Assembly: GCF_900129705.1 (NCBI RefSeq) | Contig: NZ_FQWO01000013.1 | Span: forward strand, 1 to 64,000 | Length of the DNA stretch: 64,000 bases | Direction of reading: 5' to 3' | Source: Flavobacterium granuli | Lineage (GTDB): Bacteria; Bacteroidota; Bacteroidia; Flavobacteriales; Flavobacteriaceae | Shown here: piece after piece, positions 52,636 through 61,152 of the stretch | Position numbering within the stretch: position 1 is the stretch's first letter | Layout of the letters: each line of letters opens with the position of its first letter | Made by a program: the position numbers and the translations under genes | The notes under the pieces: model-generated | What the model saw: the letters and a program-made list of their open reading frames with translations, nothing else | Database searches by the model: none | Told to the model about the DNA's origin: nothing

Positions 52636-53232
52636 TTAATTTAGAATATTTTGATTCCTATTGTTTTCAGTGCCAATTTCTTCGATTGGACAGCGTCTCT
52701 TATCTTTTAAATTCTTGAAGTGGGAAGGGGAGAGTCCCGTTACTTTCTTAAACTGACTCGAGAGATGAGCTACACTGCTGTATCCCATTTTCCATGCAAT
52801 TTCAGTGATATTGTGTTCTCCGTAAATGATTAATTCCTTGACTCTTTCTGTTTTATGGGAAATGATAAAATGTTCAATAGTCGTTCCTTGAACTTCAGAA
52901 AATAAGTTTGATAAATAGGTGTAATCGTGATTTAATTTTTCGCTTAAATAAATAGAGAAATTTACTTTAATGATTTCGTCAGAATGGTGAACCATCTGAA
53001 TAATTACATTTTTAATTTTTTCTATAAGCATAGATTTTTTATCATCCATCAGTTCAAAGCCAGAGCTAAGCAGTCCTATTTTAAGAGATTCACGTTGATC
53101 TTTGGAAATATTTTCCATCACATCAACCTCCCCTAAATCAACAACTATAAAATGCAATCCAAGTTTTTTTAACTCTTCTTTGACCGCTGATTTGCAGCGA
53201 TTGCTGACCATGTATTTAATATATAACTTCAA
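52636..53232 (-). CDS. AraC-family regulator with HMA-like N-terminus
   Basis: 198 residues. The C-terminal 100 contain two helix-turn-helix units (NITEIAWKMGYSSVAHLSSQF, KKVTGLSPSHFK) of the AraC/XylS family. Residues 1-80 (MKLYIKYMVSNRCKSAVKEEL) have the order and spacing of a heavy-metal-associated domain, but the first cysteine of the metal-binding CxxC is Ser10; C13 remains. It may sense something other than metal or have lost sensing. It begins the leftward signalling unit and may control the stress genes. A 37-bp palindrome lies 50 bp upstream. Confidence 0.82.
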   Translation of the reverse strand: MKLYIKYMVSNRCKSAVKEELKKLGLHFIVVDLGEVDVMENISKDQRESLKIGLLSSGFELMDDKKSMLIEKIKNVIIQMVHHSDEIIKVNFSIYLSEKLNHDYTYLSNLFSEVQGTTIEHFIISHKTERVKELIIYGEHNITEIAWKMGYSSVAHLSSQFKKVTGLSPSHFKNLKDKRRCPIEEIGTENNRNQNILN

Positions 53233-53282
53233 ATTGTTTGTTTTTTTAACTGATTGTAAAAGTTGCTCTTTTTTATTGAAAA

Positions 53283-53319
53283 TGAATTATATAACTTTTT
53301 TAAAAAGTTATATAATTCA
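53283..53319. repeat. 37-bp perfect AT palindrome
   Basis: 18-bp perfect arms (53283-53300 and 53302-53319) around one centre base. It lies between the AraC gene and the upstream lipoprotein gene. It could be the terminator of the lipoprotein unit, an operator for AraC, or both. Confidence 0.7.
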
Positions 53320-53484
53320 CTGATTTTAGACTTTAACTGAAATTTACGCCAGTAGATAAAAGCTAAAATAAAAGGCAGTACTTTTTTTAAAGTTTTGATT
53401 TATCGGTAGCTAGTATGAATTGGCCAATTGTATTTTTTGTTCAGCACCTAAAATTTATTATTTAGGATTTTAATTTTATTTCAA

Positions 53485-53955
53485 TTAAAATGAATCTTTC
53501 CAATCCATTGATTTTATTGCAGAAATTTTATTTTCTTCATTCATATACACGCGAAGCTCTTTATTGGCCACTTTTTTAGTGTATAATGCCTTATAGCGAA
53601 AAACGATGTTGTTGTTTTGATAGTCTTTAAAAATTTCAACTAACTGAATATCTTTGAAATCTCCGTAAAACTGGCGGTAACGGGTACAGGTTTTGGAAAG
53701 TTTTTCTAAGGTTATATTGGCAATAACAGAGCTTGTAGCTTCCGTTTCATTAAAAGGCTTAAATTTTGAAGTATTGCAAGTCATCAAAATTCTTTTGCCC
53801 AGTTCGTATGCTTTATTCTTCAAGCCTGCATCAACCGCTGTCAGGGCTAGTTTCTCAAATTTAATTTCTTTTTTTTTCTCAGTCTCGAGGGCAGTTTTTT
53901 TGGATTTACACCCAATGAGTACAATTAAGCTAAGTAGTAGGATTATTTTTTTCAT
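53485..53955 (-). CDS. small lipoprotein
   Basis: 156 residues. A lipoprotein signal peptide with lipobox at C16 (VLIGC, then KSKK). The mature part has a helical lysine/glutamate-rich start and a beta-rich C-terminal half (RYRQFYGDFKDIQLVEIF, NIVFRYKALYTKK), recalling DUF3887-type folds. I do not recognise a named family. Its start overlaps the M23 gene stop by four bases. Confidence 0.68.
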   Translation of the reverse strand: MKKIILLLSLIVLIGCKSKKTALETEKKKEIKFEKLALTAVDAGLKNKAYELGKRILMTCNTSKFKPFNETEATSSVIANITLEKLSKTCTRYRQFYGDFKDIQLVEIFKDYQNNNIVFRYKALYTKKVANKELRVYMNEENKISAIKSMDWKDSF

Positions 53956-54632
53956 GCTTGTATTTTTAATAATAAATTGGGATCAGGGCAGTTTTCCAGA
54001 TAAAAAGCCAAATCTTTTTTGCTACAAACGCCAGGATAATCACCCAGATTATTTTCTAAATTTTTTATGATTTGAAAATGTAAATGGGGAGCATAATCAC
54101 CATTTACCGATGTATCTCCTAAAGTGGCTAGTTGTTCTCCTTTTCTGAAAAAAGCGCCTATTTCTAAATTATCTAAACTCTCTAACGCTAAATGTCCGTA
54201 TAAAGTATAAAACTGTTGATGCTCCAGTCTGTGTTCTAAGATTATTGTTGGTCCATAATCGCCCAAACCGGCATTATTGTCAAAACTGTGAATTCTACCG
54301 TCAAGGGCCGCTAATACTGCTGTTCCAGCTTTTATCCATAAGTCTAAACCCAAGTGTATGTTTCTTTCTTCAGTCTCTTGATTCTTGAAAATTTGGCTTC
54401 TTTTGTAAAGATTTCTTTCTTCATTATAACCGCCATAAGCTACTTTTGATTTGTTCAAGATCAATTGATTTTCTATATAGTTCTCAAAATCAGCTGCACT
54501 GTTTAAATCGTGTTTTGATAATTCATTATTAGAAACCGAAAGATCCAGAGGAAAATAGTATTGATAATCTATTGAATCATCTATTACTTTTACATTTTGG
54601 ATGTTTTTTAGTGTCGTTTCTAAGTCGTTCAT
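53952..54632 (-). CDS. M23 family metallopeptidase
   Basis: 226 residues from the ATG at 54632 (an open frame runs to 54677). The lysostaphin-type peptidase domain carries zinc ligands in HLGLDLW (His and Asp) and HLHFQII (His-x-His), with the intervening ALDGRIHSF and YTLYGHLALES strands. M23 enzymes cut peptidoglycan cross-links. It lacks a clear signal peptide, so export or an endolysin-like role is uncertain. Coupled to the small lipoprotein gene. Confidence 0.8.
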   Translation of the reverse strand: MNDLETTLKNIQNVKVIDDSIDYQYYFPLDLSVSNNELSKHDLNSAADFENYIENQLILNKSKVAYGGYNEERNLYKRSQIFKNQETEERNIHLGLDLWIKAGTAVLAALDGRIHSFDNNAGLGDYGPTIILEHRLEHQQFYTLYGHLALESLDNLEIGAFFRKGEQLATLGDTSVNGDYAPHLHFQIIKNLENNLGDYPGVCSKKDLAFYLENCPDPNLLLKIQA

Positions 54633-54748
54633 TTTTATTGAATTTTGAATTTTTAAATTACAATAAAAATACAACATAAGAGATTGATATCTAAATTATA
54701 ATGTTTAATTAAGATGATTTTTTGGGCAAAATCGATACTCTAGTGCAA

Positions 54749-54778
54749 AAAAAGGATGTCATTGTAGACATCCTTTTT
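54749..54778 (-). terminator. terminator of fused E1 gene
   Basis: A 12-bp stem (54749-54760 with 54767-54778), 6-nt loop, A- and T-runs. It ends the leftward dehydrogenase gene at 54798. Confidence 0.9.
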
Positions 54779-54797
54779 CTCTTATTGAATAGTTATT

Positions 54798-57206
54798 TTA
54801 GTATAAACTTGGAAATTTAGAAGGGTTTACCTCATTCATCATAGCATAAACTTTTTCATAAATATCTTCTGCAGACGGTTTTGAAAAGTAGTCACCATCT
54901 GTCCCGTAAGAAGGTCGGTGCGCTTTTGCCGTTAAGGTTTGCGGTTTACTGTCTAAATAATTATAGCCGTCTTGTTGTTCCACAATTTGTTGTAGAATAT
55001 AAGCCGAAGCGCCGCCAGGAACATCTTCGTCGATTACTAAAAGACGGTTTGTTTTAGCGATACTTTTTACCAGATCATGGTTAATATCAAAAGGTAATAA
55101 AGATTGTAAATCGATGATTTCACAGTCAATACCCACTTCTATAAGCTCATTGGCAGCTTGTTCCACTAATCTCAATGTAGAACCATAAGAAACCAAGGTG
55201 ATATCATTGCCTTCTTTGATGGTTTCAACAACACCAATTGGTGTTTTGAATTCCCCATAATTAATTGGTTTTTTCTCTTTTAATCGGTAACCATTCAGGC
55301 ATTCGATTACTAAAGCCGGTTCGTCACATTCTAATAAACTGTTGTAAAAACCTGCCGCTTTGGTCATGTTTCTTGGAACCAAAACATGGATTCCTCTAAC
55401 AGCGTTGATGATCATTCCCATTGGGGAACCAGAATGCCAAATTCCTTCTAAGCGATGTCCTCTGGTACGAATAATTAAAGGTGCTTTTTGTCTGCCGACG
55501 GTTCTGTATTGCAGGGTTGCCAAATCATCACTCATGATTTGTATAGCGTACAATAAATAATCCAAATATTGAATTTCGGCAATAGGTCTTAAGCCTCTTA
55601 AGGCCATTCCTATTCCTTGTCCTATAATAGTAGCTTCGCGTATTCCGGTATCAGCTACGCGTAGTGCACCGTATTTTTCCTGCATTCCTTCCAGTCCTTG
55701 GTTTACATCGCCAATAGCTCCGGCATCTTCTCCAAAAATTAAGGCTTCTGGATATTTTGTGAAAATGGCATCAAAATTATCGCGCAGAATCATTCTTCCG
55801 TCTGCTTCTTCTTTTGAGTTTTCGTTATATTGAGGCAAAACCTCTTTTACAGAAAATACATTCAAATCAGAATCGGAATACAAATGACTGCTAAAATCGG
55901 GTTGGTTCTTTGCTAGGTAGGAGGTAATCCAAGTGGACAATTCATTTTTTCCGTCACCATTAGAAATCCAACGCAAAGATTTGCGGGCTGCTATAAGAAT
56001 TTCCTTTTTCAAAGGAGATTTTATGCTATTTAATTCTGAGATTTGCTTTAGGATATTGTCTTTGTTTTCAGAAGAAACAGCGACTTTTTCCAATAGTTTT
56101 ACCAGTTCTTTTTGGTCTTGGATGATGGGATTTATAAAAGCGTTCCAAGCCGCTTTTTTACCTTCAAGAACTTCATTTTTTGCTTTCAAATCAATTTCGG
56201 CAATTTCTTCCGGTGATGCAATATTAATAGCAATCATCCATAATTTCATTTGTCGGATACAGTCAAAATCTTTTTCCCAAGCAAGACGATCAGCATCTTT
56301 GTATCTTTCATGCGAACCTGAAGTGGAATGTCCTTGAGGTTGTGTCAGTTCGTTTACATGAATGAGCACGGGCACATGCTCTTCACGGGCAATGAGAGAT
56401 GCTTTTTCATAGGTAGCAATCAAATCTGAATAATCCCATCCTTTTACTCTAAGGATTTCATAACCTTTAGCATCTTTATCGCGTTGGTATCCTTTTAGGA
56501 TTTCCGAAATATTCTCTTTTGTAGTTTGATGTTTGGCATGAACTGAAATTCCGTACTCATCATCCCAAACACTTATTATTAAAGGTACTTGTAAAACACC
56601 TGCTGCATTGATAGTTTCAAAAAACAACCCTTCAGATGTACTTGCGTTTCCAATAGTCCCCCAAGCAATTTCATTTCCTTCAACCGAAAAATTGGATTTA
56701 TTGGTTATTCCAGCAACCTGTCTGTATATTTTTGATGCTTGTGCAAGTCCCAGTAAGCGGGGCATCTGCCCTGCAGTAGGAGATATATCAGCGCTGGAGT
56801 TTTTTTGTTTTGTTAAATCTTTCCAGGAACCATCTTCATTCAAACTATGAGTGGCAAAGTGCCCGCCCATTTGTCTGCCTGCCGACATAGGATCCTGTTC
56901 TATACTAGTATTTCCATATAAACCGGCAAAAAACTGTTCTACAGTCAATTGACCAATAGCCATCATAAAAGTTTGGTCACGATAGTAGCCAGAACGGAAA
57001 TCTCCGTCCTTGAAAAATTTAGCCATCGCAAGCTGAGGGACCTCTTTCCCATCACCAAAAATTCCAAATTTAGCCTTTCCGGTCAATACTTCTCTACGTC
57101 CTAATAGACTACATTCTCGGCTTGTTATAGCGATTCTGTAGTCGTTCAATACTTCGGTTTTAAAATCTTCGAATGTCAATGTAATATTGGTTTTTTCTTT
57201 TATCAT
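54798..57206 (-). CDS. fused E1 alpha/beta 2-oxoacid dehydrogenase
   Basis: 802 residues. The N-terminal 400 are an E1-alpha domain; from about 440 to 802 is an E1-beta domain (ALIFGEDAGAIGDVNQGLEG, TGIREATIIGQGIGMALRG, IVDEDVP-like VIDEDVPGG). Members oxidatively decarboxylate 2-oxoacids with thiamine diphosphate, passing acyl groups to an E2. Branched-chain oxoacids are the usual guess for this fusion in Bacteroidota. The alpha magnesium site is unusual: GDG is GNA (N187) and the later NN is DD (215-216). It is monocistronic, with the promoter and iterons upstream. Confidence 0.88.
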   Translation of the reverse strand: MIKEKTNITLTFEDFKTEVLNDYRIAITSRECSLLGRREVLTGKAKFGIFGDGKEVPQLAMAKFFKDGDFRSGYYRDQTFMMAIGQLTVEQFFAGLYGNTSIEQDPMSAGRQMGGHFATHSLNEDGSWKDLTKQKNSSADISPTAGQMPRLLGLAQASKIYRQVAGITNKSNFSVEGNEIAWGTIGNASTSEGLFFETINAAGVLQVPLIISVWDDEYGISVHAKHQTTKENISEILKGYQRDKDAKGYEILRVKGWDYSDLIATYEKASLIAREEHVPVLIHVNELTQPQGHSTSGSHERYKDADRLAWEKDFDCIRQMKLWMIAINIASPEEIAEIDLKAKNEVLEGKKAAWNAFINPIIQDQKELVKLLEKVAVSSENKDNILKQISELNSIKSPLKKEILIAARKSLRWISNGDGKNELSTWITSYLAKNQPDFSSHLYSDSDLNVFSVKEVLPQYNENSKEEADGRMILRDNFDAIFTKYPEALIFGEDAGAIGDVNQGLEGMQEKYGALRVADTGIREATIIGQGIGMALRGLRPIAEIQYLDYLLYAIQIMSDDLATLQYRTVGRQKAPLIIRTRGHRLEGIWHSGSPMGMIINAVRGIHVLVPRNMTKAAGFYNSLLECDEPALVIECLNGYRLKEKKPINYGEFKTPIGVVETIKEGNDITLVSYGSTLRLVEQAANELIEVGIDCEIIDLQSLLPFDINHDLVKSIAKTNRLLVIDEDVPGGASAYILQQIVEQQDGYNYLDSKPQTLTAKAHRPSYGTDGDYFSKPSAEDIYEKVYAMMNEVNPSKFPSLY

Positions 57207-57231
57207 AATTGAAAAGTATAACTTAGTGCTG

Positions 57232-57239
57232 CAAATTTA
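57232..57239 (-). promoter_or_regulatory. promoter -7 box of fused E1 gene
   Basis: The minus strand reads TAAATTTG, 25 nt before the ATG at 57206. No TTG at the usual spacing. Confidence 0.45.
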
Positions 57240-57286
57240 CTTAAAAACTAGCTATTATCATAATTCAATAAAAGAAATAAAATTTA

Positions 57287-57340
57287 ATTATGTGTAATTT
57301 TATCTGTTTTGTATTATGTATTTTTTTATTATGTGTAATT
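57287..57340. repeat. ATTATGTGTAATT iterons
   Basis: A 13-base direct repeat at 57287-57299 and 57328-57340, with a partial copy (ATTATGTA) at 57313-57320. Each copy is itself near-palindromic (AATTA..TAATT). It lies upstream of the E1 promoter, so it may be an operator. Confidence 0.5.
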
Positions 57341-57392
57341 AAAAGACTTGTTTGTTGAGAATATTTTAATTGCAATGTTTTTGTTTAATCAA

Positions 57393-60221
57393 TTAAAACC
57401 ATTTTCGATTAAATAAATTGATTAATATTTTTGGTGATAAAGTAATTATGAACCTTATTTTTTCATTGTACTTGTTTTGTCCTATTTCCCAACCATTCGA
57501 AGAATAGACTGGTAAATACATTTCAAAATAGTCCGGAACTAAATTCAGACGAATTCCGCTGTCAAATAGCAGTTTTTCGTTTTGAGATTTATTTTTGACA
57601 ACACCTAGATCGCCATAGACTTCGACCCAATTCCAAATATTATATCCGGCATTCAAAGTCGAAATCCATTGATTGGCAAAAGGTGTGTTCAATTTGGATT
57701 TAAATCCGCCTTCGGCAATAATTAATTGTTGACTAAAAAAACCGCTACTTTCTGATCTTCCATAATAATTATAGTCGAACAAATAGTCTGTTGGTCTGTC
57801 TAAAGCAAAACTAAAGAAATCAGAATCGGTTTTATTGTATAAAAAACTGCCGGCATAGAAGCGTAATTGTATCTGATGATTGTTCTCGAATAGTTTTCTA
57901 TAACTTAATTCGGCAGCTGCTTTTCCAAATTTTCCTGCCAATTGCAGGTCAGTCATGAAATTGAATTGCTTAGTAATTTCATTTTTGGAGTTAAAATATT
58001 TTGCATTAAAAACCGAATAATTTTCTTTGGAATTATCCACTACAATCGCACTTTTCTCTCTATTAATCATTACCTGGCGAAAAAGAATCAATTGCTTGTG
58101 GTTGTCTCTAAAGTCGTTTTCGCGAATGCGCAATTGAACGGTCGGATTTATCGAAAGGTAAGTGGCATCCGGCGCATAATGAAAATAAGAACTCGATAGC
58201 GAATAGCGAACATTGTATAAGGCGCTGTTTCTGTAGTTTTGATTTACCACAAAATAGCCCGAACCTGATAGAGTGCTTGCTTTTGTGGAATAGGAAGGAT
58301 TGATATCAAAAACAAAAGGCTTGTCTAGAATGGTTTTATTATGGAGTCTTAGTCCTGGCGACAGGCCATCGTATAAATTGTAAGTCAAGGTTGGCACATA
58401 CAAAACCTGATTGTAATAGGGATCTTCAAGATCCTTCATAAACACAAATTTGATGGGACGGTTGTTCGGGAAAAAACTTTTCAGGGATTTCCAATTGTTT
58501 CTTAGGTTGTACTCTGGTACTTCATTATTATAGTTGATGACAATCTTATCGGCATTATTTCTTTCCAAAGTAAAAACCGTATCATTTGATTGCGGTTCCA
58601 GCCATTTTTTTAATACAATTTTCCCTTGCTTTACGCCATAAATGGGAACTGGGACAATAACGCCAGTTTTATTTTTGATTGAAAAGGAGATGCTATCCTT
58701 TGTTTTGATGACATTCGAAAATTTATAGTCTATGATTTTTCTAGTGTTTATGATGGTACTAAAAAACCAATCAATATCTTTTTCAGTATTGGATTTTAAC
58801 AGCTTTTCAAAATCTTTTTCGGAGGTTTGGCTTTCCTGATTTTTAGCGTAAAATTGACGGATGCTATTGGTAACGGAATTTTCGCCAAGGTAATCGTCTA
58901 GATAACGCAAACTCAATCCAGCGTGGTATTTACCGGCAATTTGCTCATTGAATTTGATCAAAGTGTTTTTTGGACTCGCTAGTGATTGATCTAGGTTTTT
59001 GCGCGCCATCAGCATATAGAAATAGCTGTATTGCTCGTTAAAATCCAGGTTTGTCAAATTATAACTTTTCAATAATTTAAACGAGGAAGCGCTTCCTAAC
59101 ATCTTACTGTTAGGATGATTCTCTTGAATGTATTTCATCATCGCATAAACCTGAATCCCGTTAGTGATCCAACTATTTTTTCGGTTGTCTATTCTCATCG
59201 TGTTTTTGAGATAGGCGTTCAAATAGGTTTTTAAGAATTTGATCTCATAAGTAAACTCATCCGAAAAAGGACTTATAAAAGAGGGCAGTTGGTTCAATCC
59301 ATAAAAAGGATTTCGTTCATAATCTGTTTCAGAAACAATGATTTTTTCAAACGGATATTTCCCTATTAACTCATTTACATAGCAGACAATATTATCAATA
59401 ATAATGGCTTTTTGAATTTGGCTAATTTTTTCTTCCTTCAAATTGGTTAATACCTCAATGGAATTATTCTTAAAACTGTAGAAACTGGATTTTGGTTCTA
59501 TAAATAGATCGAAATTGATTCTGTTTTTTCCGGATAATTTATATATGGTAGAGTTGGCTTTAGGTATGGGTTCAATAGAATTTAGATCAGAAGTCACTTC
59601 CATGTTTTCATTGACTTTCAATTCTATATCAAAGTCTGAAACGGCATTGACAATATCGTCCAGATTTTCATTGTTGTATGTTATAAAAGCGTGGTTTTCA
59701 TATCGGGCTGGACTTAGATACCATGTTTTTAGATTCATGCCTCCGTTAGTATCGTAGCCATATTTGGTAAATTTATCACTGGGAATTTTTACCACATAAG
59801 TAAGATAAAATATCGTTTTTTGCGTTGGAGCCAGTTTTTCTCTGAGGTTTACGCTGATCACATCCGGATTTTCCTCTGTTCGGTTCCAGCTTAGGAAAAG
59901 TTTATTGGTATCAATAATGGTAATATTGCTTGTACTTCCCTTTTCTTTTTCATTTGCCAAATGGAAACCTCTGTAAAACTCATCCGAAAAACGTTTGGCC
60001 AAAGGTGATTTTACATTAGAGTAGGCATTATTCCAGTCGTTGAGAACTATTGTCGAAAGGCTATCATTAGAATCATTAAAAAAAGTAATTTCCTGCTGGA
60101 TATTCAAGGTTTTAGTATTAGAATCTACCTCAACAAGCATTTTGGAATGATGTTGGGCATACTGTTTTATTGACGTCAATAAAACCAAAAGGCAAACCGC
60201 TAATTTGTAGGTTGATTTCAA
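57393..60221 (-). CDS. M1-like pseudopeptidase with outer-membrane barrel
   Basis: 942 residues. A signal peptide (1-22) is followed by an M1 aminopeptidase-like region to about 500, but the expected HEXXH zinc site is replaced by LKTYLNAYLK around 330-350, followed by a NGIQVYAMMKYIQE segment where active enzymes have the second glutamate. The C-terminal 350 residues form a beta-barrel-like region ending in a phenylalanine (FNRKWF), typical of outer-membrane proteins. The start is TTG at 60221, which opens the signal peptide; no in-frame ATG fits. Probably a surface receptor or scaffold rather than a peptidase. Confidence 0.72.
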   Translation of the reverse strand: MKSTYKLAVCLLVLLTSIKQYAQHHSKMLVEVDSNTKTLNIQQEITFFNDSNDSLSTIVLNDWNNAYSNVKSPLAKRFSDEFYRGFHLANEKEKGSTSNITIIDTNKLFLSWNRTEENPDVISVNLREKLAPTQKTIFYLTYVVKIPSDKFTKYGYDTNGGMNLKTWYLSPARYENHAFITYNNENLDDIVNAVSDFDIELKVNENMEVTSDLNSIEPIPKANSTIYKLSGKNRINFDLFIEPKSSFYSFKNNSIEVLTNLKEEKISQIQKAIIIDNIVCYVNELIGKYPFEKIIVSETDYERNPFYGLNQLPSFISPFSDEFTYEIKFLKTYLNAYLKNTMRIDNRKNSWITNGIQVYAMMKYIQENHPNSKMLGSASSFKLLKSYNLTNLDFNEQYSYFYMLMARKNLDQSLASPKNTLIKFNEQIAGKYHAGLSLRYLDDYLGENSVTNSIRQFYAKNQESQTSEKDFEKLLKSNTEKDIDWFFSTIINTRKIIDYKFSNVIKTKDSISFSIKNKTGVIVPVPIYGVKQGKIVLKKWLEPQSNDTVFTLERNNADKIVINYNNEVPEYNLRNNWKSLKSFFPNNRPIKFVFMKDLEDPYYNQVLYVPTLTYNLYDGLSPGLRLHNKTILDKPFVFDINPSYSTKASTLSGSGYFVVNQNYRNSALYNVRYSLSSSYFHYAPDATYLSINPTVQLRIRENDFRDNHKQLILFRQVMINREKSAIVVDNSKENYSVFNAKYFNSKNEITKQFNFMTDLQLAGKFGKAAAELSYRKLFENNHQIQLRFYAGSFLYNKTDSDFFSFALDRPTDYLFDYNYYGRSESSGFFSQQLIIAEGGFKSKLNTPFANQWISTLNAGYNIWNWVEVYGDLGVVKNKSQNEKLLFDSGIRLNLVPDYFEMYLPVYSSNGWEIGQNKYNEKIRFIITLSPKILINLFNRKWF

Positions 60222-60305
60222 TTGTAGGTCTCGGTTTAATGTAGTACAAGATACATTTTATTTGCATAAAACCCACAGTGCTTTGTAGTTAAAATACTAA
60301 AAAAA

Positions 60306-60335
60306 AATAGGGCTGTCTTAAAAAACAGCCCTATT
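60306..60335 (-). terminator. terminator of LOG-family gene
   Basis: An 11-bp stem (60306-60316 with 60325-60335), 8-nt loop, A/T-rich flanks. It ends the leftward LOG gene at 60337. Confidence 0.85.
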
Positions 60336-60336
60336 C

Positions 60337-61065
60337 TTAAAAATTAGGTTTCAAATTGTACTTTTTATAGAAATTATCCAAAGCTTCAACTACTTCATCC
60401 TCAGAATCCACAATTTTTATCAATTTCAAATCATCGGGACTCACGGTTTGTTCTTTTTCTATTAAGACCGTTTTTACCCAGTCAATCAATCCCGACCAAA
60501 AGCTGGTTCCAACAAGTATAATCGGGAATTTGGCTATTTTTTTGGTTTGAATTAGGGTTATCGCTTCAAACAATTCGTCTAAGGTTCCAAAACCCCCAGG
60601 CATAACCACAAAACCTTGGGAATATTTTACAAACATCACTTTTCGAACAAAGAAATAATCAAAATTTAAATTTTTGTCTCCATCGATATAAGGATTGAAA
60701 TGCTGCTCAAAAGGCAGTTCAATGTTTAATCCTACCGAGGTTCCGCCGCCGAGATGTGCCCCTTTGTTACCTGCTTCCATGATTCCGGGACCACCGCCGG
60801 TAATCACGCCATAACCGGCTTTACTGATTTTATAGGCAATACTTTCGGCAAGTTTATAGTATTTATCCTCGGGCTTGGTTCTTGCTGATCCAAAAATGGA
60901 TACACAAGGACCAATGCGTCCCATACTTTCGTAACCGTTTACAAATTCGGCCATGATTTTAAAAATGGCCCAACTGTCATTGGTTCTAATCTCATTCCAA
61001 GTTTTTTGTTTTAATTTATCTTGGATTACTTTATCTTCATCATTATCAAAATCTTCTAATCTCAT
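60337..61065 (-). CDS. LOG-family phosphoribohydrolase
   Basis: 242 residues, TIGR00730/lysine decarboxylase-like Rossmann protein. The hallmark PGGxGTxxE motif is MPGGFGTLDELFE, with GGGPGIMEAGNKGA in the first half. Related LOG enzymes cut cytokinin nucleotides to active bases; bacterial members are thought to act on nucleotide 5'-monophosphates. Cytoplasmic. It lies 87 bp downstream of uvrA and could be in the same unit. Confidence 0.9.
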   Translation of the reverse strand: MRLEDFDNDEDKVIQDKLKQKTWNEIRTNDSWAIFKIMAEFVNGYESMGRIGPCVSIFGSARTKPEDKYYKLAESIAYKISKAGYGVITGGGPGIMEAGNKGAHLGGGTSVGLNIELPFEQHFNPYIDGDKNLNFDYFFVRKVMFVKYSQGFVVMPGGFGTLDELFEAITLIQTKKIAKFPIILVGTSFWSGLIDWVKTVLIEKEQTVSPDDLKLIKIVDSEDEVVEALDNFYKKYNLKPNF

Positions 61066-61152
61066 ATTCGTATTGTATTATTTAACTATTATTTTAGCTA
61101 TATTCTCTTGATCCCAAATAGCTAATGGGACAGAGTTTAAATCTCCTAAATA

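Noticed and set aside
55933..56337. A 134-residue plus-strand open frame
   Set aside because: It is a shadow of the fused E1 gene, which has conserved motifs throughout; the opposite frame shows no recognisable domain.
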